Assembly: GCA_910586615.1 (NCBI GenBank)
Contig: CAJUJP010000075.1
Location: forward strand, 1-11,592
Direction: 5' to 3'
Origin: an uncultured Lachnospiraceae bacterium
GTDB lineage: Bacteria > Bacillota > Clostridia > Lachnospirales > Lachnospiraceae
DNA length: 11,592 nucleotides
Shown in pieces: positions 6,296-11,592 of this stretch. The notes below the pieces were generated by a model that was not told the DNA's origin, searched no databases, and saw only the letters and a program-made list of their open reading frames with translations. The position numbers and the translations under genes are program-made. How positions within the stretch are numbered: the first letter of the stretch is position 1; every line of letters starts with the position of its first letter.

Positions 6296-8293
6296 TCAGC
6301 TGTGAAACAGGTTCACTTTATCATTCAGTTCCGCCCCCAGACTGTCCAGACGGCCGGCAAATGCTTCAAGCTGCGCCACTGTTTCTATCTGCTGCGCAGA
6401 AATCTGCATAGCCTGTTCCGAATAATCCAGACACCGGTCCGAATCCTTATGTATGTTTTCAAATGCCTCTGTAATATTCTCTCTGGCTGACACAAACTCC
6501 CGTAGTCCGTCATGCAGCATGTGATTACGGCTGTCCATATCTGCCATCGAATCTGCTATCTCATCAAACGCTCTTCTGACTTTATCCGTAATTCTGGCGT
6601 TCTGCGCGAACAGATCCGTCACAGCCTCGATCTCAGACACAGTCTCATCAATTTGAGACTGAATATCTCCGATCAGCTCCCGGATATTTTCGGTCGCACC
6701 CTGTGTCTGCTCCGCCAGTGTCCGTATTTCATCCGCAACCACCACAAACCCTTTTCCCGCTTCACCTGCCCGGGCTGCTTCGATGGAAGCGTTGAGCGCC
6801 AGCAGATTGGTCTTTGTAGAGATCTGTGTGATCGTGGAAATAATATCCGTGATATCCTGCGATTTCTTCTCCAATCCTTCGATACCGGTCTGCAGTTTCC
6901 CCATATTGTTCGTAGATTTATCCGCAGACTTCTCCATCGCCACCGCAATTCCGGTGCTGTCAGCGATCTTCGTGTTAACTTCTCCTGCAATACTCCTCAT
7001 GTCCTGAAACTGATCATAGAACTGATCAATCTGTTCCTGAAAAAGATCCAGTTTCGTTCTCCCCTCAGACACACTTTCATTCTGCATACCCATGCTGTCC
7101 GAAATATGCACCATTTCACCTTTTACATGCTCCGCACCGGTCATCACCTCATTCGTAATCTTCTTAAGGATTCCCGAAGATTCCCTGATATTCTCCGCGG
7201 CGTTCGAGGATATTTCCAGAATTTCTCTTAAGCCGGCCATCATATCGTTAAACCCTCTGGATAATCTCCCCACTTCGTCACGGCTGGACACCGTAATCTC
7301 ATTGGTGATATCCCTGGCCGCAACAGCCGCCGCCAGATTCCTGACAGGCAGCACGATTCTGGAGGCAGTCACTCTGACAATGAAAAGACAGATTACAAAG
7401 GAAATGACCACCGCAGCGGCAAATCCCTGAATCAGCGTAACGACCTTGGCATCCAGAATCCTCTTATCCACCGCAACGGCCAGCACCCACTTGCAGGCAG
7501 GAACCTCTGCAATAAAGATTGATCGCTCCACACCATCATAATCTGCTACTTCAATGCTTTTCTTGCTTCCCATGGCAAGGGATTCGTAAACCGCTTCATA
7601 AGGATTACCCGGCAGTTCCAGCACATACACAGGCTCGTCATCCACATAGCCAAATGCTTCATTCGGATGTACCACCAGACCCATCTTATGATCAAACAGC
7701 ATGGCATAACTGTTATCCGGCACCGTACACTTGTTGACCATCTCCACGATCGTGTCGATAAAGATATCCGCGGCAAGAACGCCTTCCACCCTGTCGCCTG
7801 TGGTGATTTTTCTGGAAAGTGTGATAACCATTCTGCCGGAATCCACATCCTTATAAGGCGCTTCAAAATAAACGCCTTCTGATCTGATTGCCCCCTCATA
7901 CCAGCTCCGCCCGGTAAAATCTATATCCGGCTCAGGCACGTAACCACTGGCTGCCGCCATCTGATTGCCTGCACTGACATAATAAATATCATATAAAATA
8001 TCGTCTTCATTATAATTTTCCAGAAGATCCTTAAGATATGCAAGCAGCGCTTCCTGCTCCGTCTTATGTTCCACCTCAATGGTGGCCGCCACCGTATCCA
8101 GAAAGACCTCCTGCTCCTTGATCCAGACCTCGATCTCTTCCGCGCTGGTCTTCGCCAGAGACTCCGAATTCTCCCGCTCCTTTTCCTTCAGTTCGCCTGA
8201 AGTGCTAACATAACTGATCAAAGAAGCGATCCCGAGACAGATCACACAAATAAGACAGGTTTCCAAAATAAGTTTTCCTCTTAAGCTTTTCAT
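6296..8293 (-). CDS. Methyl-accepting chemotaxis protein with dCache sensor
   Basis: This 665-residue receptor has a membrane segment at about 8-28, a double-Cache-type extracellular sensor at about 35-280 and a second membrane segment at about 284-306. A HAMP domain follows at 306-358, then a long signalling coiled coil. The hairpin tip, TNLLALNASIEAARAGEAGKGF, is near 495-516 and should bind CheA and CheW. The arms are about 145 residues each, suggesting a 40-heptad class receptor. In the sensor, Arg129, Trp131, Tyr132, Tyr147 and Asp176 have the spacing I recall for the amino-acid-binding dCache motif. The Asp expected two residues after the Tyr is Gly134, so the ligand is uncertain. There is no C-terminal receptor pentapeptide. 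ATG 8293 has GAGGAG 6 nt upstream and a promoter at 8345-8373; the longer frame starting at 8401 begins upstream of that promoter and would put 36 odd residues before the membrane segment. No other chemotaxis gene is in the window. Confidence 0.95.
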   Translation of the reverse strand: MKSLRGKLILETCLICVICLGIASLISYVSTSGELKEKERENSESLAKTSAEEIEVWIKEQEVFLDTVAATIEVEHKTEQEALLAYLKDLLENYNEDDILYDIYYVSAGNQMAAASGYVPEPDIDFTGRSWYEGAIRSEGVYFEAPYKDVDSGRMVITLSRKITTGDRVEGVLAADIFIDTIVEMVNKCTVPDNSYAMLFDHKMGLVVHPNEAFGYVDDEPVYVLELPGNPYEAVYESLAMGSKKSIEVADYDGVERSIFIAEVPACKWVLAVAVDKRILDAKVVTLIQGFAAAVVISFVICLFIVRVTASRIVLPVRNLAAAVAARDITNEITVSSRDEVGRLSRGFNDMMAGLREILEISSNAAENIRESSGILKKITNEVMTGAEHVKGEMVHISDSMGMQNESVSEGRTKLDLFQEQIDQFYDQFQDMRSIAGEVNTKIADSTGIAVAMEKSADKSTNNMGKLQTGIEGLEKKSQDITDIISTITQISTKTNLLALNASIEAARAGEAGKGFVVVADEIRTLAEQTQGATENIRELIGDIQSQIDETVSEIEAVTDLFAQNARITDKVRRAFDEIADSMADMDSRNHMLHDGLREFVSARENITEAFENIHKDSDRCLDYSEQAMQISAQQIETVAQLEAFAGRLDSLGAELNDKVNLFHS

Positions 8294-8299
8294 GCCATT

Positions 8300-8305
8300 C
8301 TCCTC
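8300..8305 (-). promoter_or_regulatory. Ribosome-binding site that decides the MCP start
   Basis: GAGGAG lies 6 nt before ATG 8293 on the minus strand. Together with the promoter at 8345-8373 it rules out the ATG at 8401 as the normal start. Confidence 0.75.
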
Positions 8306-8344
8306 TGTTTGTCTTTTGTAACAGTTCAGCCCTCCAGCCCCGCT

Positions 8345-8373
8345 GTTATGCCTGATGAAACGAGTACTGTCAA
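8345..8373 (-). promoter_or_regulatory. Vegetative-type promoter for the MCP gene
   Basis: A perfect TTGACA (8373-8368) is followed after 17 nt by CATAAC (8350-8345), which matches four of six -10 positions. Transcription would start near 8338, leaving a leader of about 45 nt. Motility genes in related bacteria often use SigD, but no SigD pattern was seen here. Confidence 0.55.
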
Positions 8374-8452
8374 GGAATATCTTACCATGTATTTCGAACA
8401 TTAGCCATCAATATTTCATTTTTTGCCGCTTTCTTATCGTTTTTTTGTGGAT

Positions 8453-9517
8453 TTACGCAAGCGGGACATATATTACAAATTCCGTCCTCCCGTCATGTGT
8501 CCTGCCGGCCGTAACATAACCGCTCTCAGCTTCCAGAATTTTGCGCACAAGATACAGCCCAAGACCGGATCCTTCCGTCATCCCGTTTCCTTTTCCCCTG
8601 TAAAAACGCTTAAAAAGGTGATGATACTCTTCCACGTCGATCGCCGCCCCCTGATTTCTCACGGCAATCCCCGCATAATTGGTCATTTTTACCGCCTCGA
8701 TCTCGATTTCGCTGCCCGCATCCCCATACTTCACCGCATTGTCCAGCACGTTGAAAAACGCCTCCGCCGTCCATTTACCGTCTGCCGTCACCTTCTCCTG
8801 CACATCCCCTTTTAACACGATATTAATGCCTTTTTGCCGGGATTTTTCCATAATCTGCCCCACGGCCTGCAAAATGACGGGCTGCAGGCTCTGTTTCTCC
8901 GGTTTCAGCCGTATCATTCCCGTTTCCAGGCGGGAAATCTTAGAAAATCCCTCCCCCAGCCATGACAGTTTCTGTGCCTGCTCCTTCAGACACTCTGTAA
9001 ACCGCTTCCTTTCCGGTCCGGTCAGGTCTTCTCTCTCTAAAAATCCCGCATAAATACCGATATTCGTAATCGGCGTGTTAAGCTGGTGCACAAGATCCCC
9101 GATATTCTCGTCAAGCTGCCTGCGCATCTGCTTCTCCCGTTCCTCATAAAAACGCAGAATATCATAAAGCCGCATCAACTGTCCCTGCAGCCTTGATAAA
9201 ATAGTGTCCTCCGCCACCGGAAATACCGTCTCCGGCTTCCCGTCGGCCAGGCTCTCAAGGCATTCGCCAAACTTGTAAAGCGTACTGCTCACGCTTCGTA
9301 CAACCGCAAAATAGACCCCCGTCAGAACAATAATGCATGTTATTCCATACACAGCCATCAGCTTCATGCACAGATCCACCCTTTCGGAAGTACCGCCCTT
9401 TCCCCACATTCCCAAGATTTCCATGCACAGGAAAAGCAGTATGAGCATCACGCCCATACCGCCTTTCCACATGGTATCCGTATTTTTATGCAATCGATAT
9501 AGAAATCCCCGCTTCAT
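8453..9517 (-). CDS. Two-component sensor histidine kinase
   Basis: This 354-residue membrane kinase has two hydrophobic segments at about 20-38 and 53-73 with only a short extracellular loop of some 15 residues, then a cytoplasmic linker. The phosphoacceptor is His144 in LVHQLNTPITN, where Gln replaces the usual Glu after the His. The ATP-binding domain shows the N-box NVLDNAVKYG (256-265), a divergent G1 box in which NQG (288-290) replaces DxG, FKRFYRG (302-308) and the G2 box GSGLGLYLV (316-324). The small loop suggests it senses within the membrane or through a partner, as seen in kinases that work with FtsX-type transporters; that link is inferred. It starts 23 bp after the response regulator stop, so the two are one operon. 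The ribosome-binding site (around ACGGGGTAAG) is weak, consistent with coupling to the gene before it. Confidence 0.95.
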   Translation of the reverse strand: MKRGFLYRLHKNTDTMWKGGMGVMLILLFLCMEILGMWGKGGTSERVDLCMKLMAVYGITCIIVLTGVYFAVVRSVSSTLYKFGECLESLADGKPETVFPVAEDTILSRLQGQLMRLYDILRFYEEREKQMRRQLDENIGDLVHQLNTPITNIGIYAGFLEREDLTGPERKRFTECLKEQAQKLSWLGEGFSKISRLETGMIRLKPEKQSLQPVILQAVGQIMEKSRQKGINIVLKGDVQEKVTADGKWTAEAFFNVLDNAVKYGDAGSEIEIEAVKMTNYAGIAVRNQGAAIDVEEYHHLFKRFYRGKGNGMTEGSGLGLYLVRKILEAESGYVTAGRTHDGRTEFVIYVPLA

Positions 9518-9540
9518 GGCTTACCCCGTTTCTTTTTGTC

Positions 9541-10260
9541 TCAACTCTGCCCGGACCGTCCGGGAACGAATCTGCTGCCGGCAGGTTCCTCCCATTTATA
9601 CCCCATGCCGAATACAGTCCTGATATACTCCGGCTGTTCCGGGTTCTCTTCCACCTTCATGCGCAGTCTGCGGACCGTCACATTAAGCGTCTTGTCCTCC
9701 ACAAACCGCTCATCCGCATCCCAGATCCGTTCCAGCAGCATTTCCCTGGTCAGGACAATCCCCGTATTATGCAGAAAAAGTTCCAGCAGCCTGCATTCCA
9801 GCGCAGTCAGCTCCACTGCCCTTCCGTGCCGTGTCAGACTCTTCTTCTCGAAATCATACACAAGCCCGCCGCTTGCATAAATCTGCCTTGACACACCCTC
9901 ACTGCGCTTTAACACCGCGCCGATCTTCATCATCAGCACCGGCATGGAAAAGGGCTTGGTAATATAATCGTCACACCCGGCCTGAAACCCCTTCATCATA
10001 TCGGCCTCTGAATCTCTCGCTGTCAGAAAAAGTACCGGTACCGGATGCCCTGACAAAACATTCTCTAAAAACGCTCTGCCGTCCCCGTCCGGCAGATTGA
10101 TATCCAGCAAAACAAGACTCATCCTCTGTTTCAGATGCCTTTCCGCCTCCTCAAGCGTATACGCACTGTGAACCGCATACCCCTCCCGTTCCAGGGCAAA
10201 GACAATTCCGTCGTTAAGCGCCCTGTCATCTTCTATCACTAAAATATGTTTCTCCGCCAT
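9541..10260 (-). CDS. OmpR-family response regulator
   Basis: This 239-residue DNA-binding regulator has a receiver domain at 4-118 with acidic residues Asp11 and Asp12, phosphoacceptor Asp53 in LLDINLPDGDG, Thr80 in FLTARD and Lys102 in ITKPF. A winged helix-turn-helix follows at about 128-224 (ELTALECRLLELFLHN, TLNVTVRRLRMKV, IRTVFGMGYKW). It is the partner of the histidine kinase 23 bp downstream and would bind DNA as a dimer after phosphorylation. The target is probably the permease operon it sits in; this is inferred from position. AAAGG lies about 9 nt before the ATG. It follows the FtsX permease after 53 bp with no terminator, so it may be read both from upstream and from its own promoter at 10289-10317. 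The last dozen or so residues are an unstructured tail. Confidence 0.96.
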   Translation of the reverse strand: MAEKHILVIEDDRALNDGIVFALEREGYAVHSAYTLEEAERHLKQRMSLVLLDINLPDGDGRAFLENVLSGHPVPVLFLTARDSEADMMKGFQAGCDDYITKPFSMPVLMMKIGAVLKRSEGVSRQIYASGGLVYDFEKKSLTRHGRAVELTALECRLLELFLHNTGIVLTREMLLERIWDADERFVEDKTLNVTVRRLRMKVEENPEQPEYIRTVFGMGYKWEEPAGSRFVPGRSGQS

Positions 10261-10288
10261 ACCCGCACGCCTTTCAATAACATACGCT

Positions 10289-10317
10289 ATTATTTGTTTT
10301 TCCCATCATACACTCAA
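10289..10317 (-). promoter_or_regulatory. Candidate promoter for the response regulator and kinase
   Basis: TTGAGT (10317-10312) overlaps the FtsX stop codon and is followed after 17 nt by AATAAT (10294-10289), matching four and five of six consensus positions. It would start a short leader of about 25 nt. It may add to read-through from the permease gene. Confidence 0.4.
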
Positions 10318-11592
10318 CCTATCTCGCGCAGTCTCTCCACAATGGATTTCCGGTTCATCGCCTTCGTCAGTCCCTTTGCCATCACCACACACAGCAGCAG
10401 TGAGAAAATGAGAAAAATCAATTCCGCCGACAAAAGCGCCGGCAAAGAAAAATTGAATACAGTCCCCGATCCGGCCATAACAGAAATTCCCGTACCGGCC
10501 ACAGTCGCCAGTCCCAGCGCCGTAAAAATATAACCTGCATATTTACAAAAGATGTCCCTCTCCATCTGTCGTCCCGTCATACCGATGGACTGCATGGCGG
10601 CATATTCCACCCTTCTCGCCATCACGTCCGTAGCCACCGTGTTGATGATATTCGCAATCCCTATAAATCCTACAATCACAATTAAGAATGACCCAAGTAC
10701 CGTAAATGTCCTTTTCATCTCCATAAAATGAGCGCTGTCCTGACAGACCGAGTCAAGCATAAGCTGCAAATTACCGTTTTCTTCCAGGATCTGCTCCACT
10801 GCTTCCTGCTTTTCCCGTTCGGAAAGTATCCTGCCGTCTTTCGCAGTGTCTGCTCCATTGAAGGTAATTGCGCCCACAAGGTTTTCATAATCGGAATAAA
10901 TACTCTGAAAGGTGTCCTGTGACAGCCAGATATTGGAAACCTTCACATTGTCATTTCCATAAGGACTCTGATTCAGAACAATTGCCATGACCGTAAGCTG
11001 TTTGTCCACATAACGTCCCGCTACGTCATCATAGAATGTCACTTTTACCTCATCACCTGCGTGAACCGCATAGTCCATATTTTCATCCTGATCGCTGTTT
11101 CGGTCAGAACCGTCCCGAAGATAAATCAGATCATTTCCTTCCTCAAATTTTTCCGGATCTATGGTGCCCTCAAGCACAGCATAACTCCTCATTTCATTTT
11201 CCAGTCCGGTTCCGTCCATTCCGACTACTCCGACTTTCAGGTTTCCCCTGTCATTGAGTTCAACCGCCTGCGCACCGGTATCCGGAAGCACGCTTTTTGC
11301 ATAAGATATCCTGTCAGCAGCAATTTCTCCTTCCGTGGTGATCTCCGCAGATGTGAAATACCAATAGTTCCCCGCCATTTCAACACAGTCCGGTTTTGTC
11401 CTTGCAATATAATAAATCTCAAAATCTTCTGCAAAATCCAGATTCTGCAACTCTTCCACCAGTTCACTGCTGATCGGCTCAAAAGGCTCATTCAGGGACC
11501 ATATAATTCCTTTGTGCCGGATCTGAAAATCTGTATTACGCCTCCTGTTGACCTGCGTTTCCACCGAAAACCCCGCCGCCAGTGTATATACC
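10314..11592 (-). CDS. FtsX-type ABC transporter permease, N-terminal part cut by window edge
   Basis: The frame is open from the right edge (first full codon at 11591) and shows 425 residues. It begins with what looks like the end of a membrane segment, VYTLAAGFSVETQ. An extracytoplasmic domain of about 275 residues with no membrane segment follows. Then come three membrane segments at about 296-319, 350-373 and 383-405, typical of an FtsX domain. The cytoplasmic motif RRVEYAAMQSIGMTGRQ after the first of these is characteristic of clostridial permeases with this fold. The missing part probably holds another membrane block, so this is likely the C-terminal half of a larger two-module permease. 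Its ATP-binding partner should lie beyond 11592. With the adjacent regulator and kinase it resembles modules for sensing or expelling peptides or antibiotics; the substrate is unknown. The GTG at 11564 is not the true start. Confidence 0.9.
   Translation of the reverse strand, partial: VYTLAAGFSVETQVNRRRNTDFQIRHKGIIWSLNEPFEPISSELVEELQNLDFAEDFEIYYIARTKPDCVEMAGNYWYFTSAEITTEGEIAADRISYAKSVLPDTGAQAVELNDRGNLKVGVVGMDGTGLENEMRSYAVLEGTIDPEKFEEGNDLIYLRDGSDRNSDQDENMDYAVHAGDEVKVTFYDDVAGRYVDKQLTVMAIVLNQSPYGNDNVKVSNIWLSQDTFQSIYSDYENLVGAITFNGADTAKDGRILSEREKQEAVEQILEENGNLQLMLDSVCQDSAHFMEMKRTFTVLGSFLIVIVGFIGIANIINTVATDVMARRVEYAAMQSIGMTGRQMERDIFCKYAGYIFTALGLATVAGTGISVMAGSGTVFNFSLPALLSAELIFLIFSLLLCVVMAKGLTKAMNRKSIVERLREIG

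Noticed and set aside
6512..7231. 239-residue plus-strand open frame antisense to the MCP gene
   Set aside because: The MCP reading is unambiguous over this stretch, and the antisense product has no domain, skewed composition and no ribosome-binding site; it is a by-product of MCP codon use.
8294..8401. 36-residue N-terminal extension of the MCP from ATG 8401
   Set aside because: It would begin upstream of the TTGACA promoter, lacks a ribosome-binding site and would precede the first membrane segment with unrelated sequence.

Overview
The window looks like chromosomal DNA from a mid-GC anaerobic Clostridia, most likely Lachnospiraceae. This is inferred from strong GGAGG ribosome-binding sites, a Csp-like S8 peptidase, a PAS-GAF-GGDEF protein with a cysteine-rich PAS region, and an FtsX-type permease next to an OmpR-type two-component system. 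I see no tRNA, rRNA, CRISPR array, phage gene or transposase.

Layout from left to right. All genes except one lie on the minus strand. (1) Positions 1-1819 hold a subtilisin-like S8 peptidase whose C-terminus is cut by the window edge. (2) A 418-bp non-coding region separates it from a divergent plus-strand AraC-family regulator (2238-3293) and contains a good promoter for that regulator. (3) The AraC gene converges, with 13 bp between stops, on a minus-strand set read as GGDEF protein (6113-4755), 3-methyladenine DNA glycosylase tag (4710-4141) and endonuclease III nth (3951-3307). Between tag and nth lies a pair of hairpins with the same apex. (4) A methyl-accepting chemotaxis protein (8293-6296) has its own promoter. 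(5) An FtsX-type ABC permease (cut at its N-terminal side), an OmpR-family response regulator and a histidine kinase read in that order from the right edge (11592-8453).

How the genes may work together. The right-hand block looks like a transporter plus two-component module that senses or resists an extracellular compound; its ATPase would lie beyond position 11592. The MCP is a separate chemotaxis receptor for a small extracellular ligand. The GGDEF gene would make cyclic di-GMP in response to a cytoplasmic signal. It is followed by two base-excision repair glycosylases, an unusual pairing that may be only transcriptional convenience. The most interesting non-coding element is the roughly 98-nt leader of the GGDEF gene. 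It contains two strong hairpins and a perfect alternative pairing that would break both, an arrangement resembling an RNA switch just before the ribosome-binding site.

No obviously new multi-gene system is visible; the protein-coding content belongs to known families.
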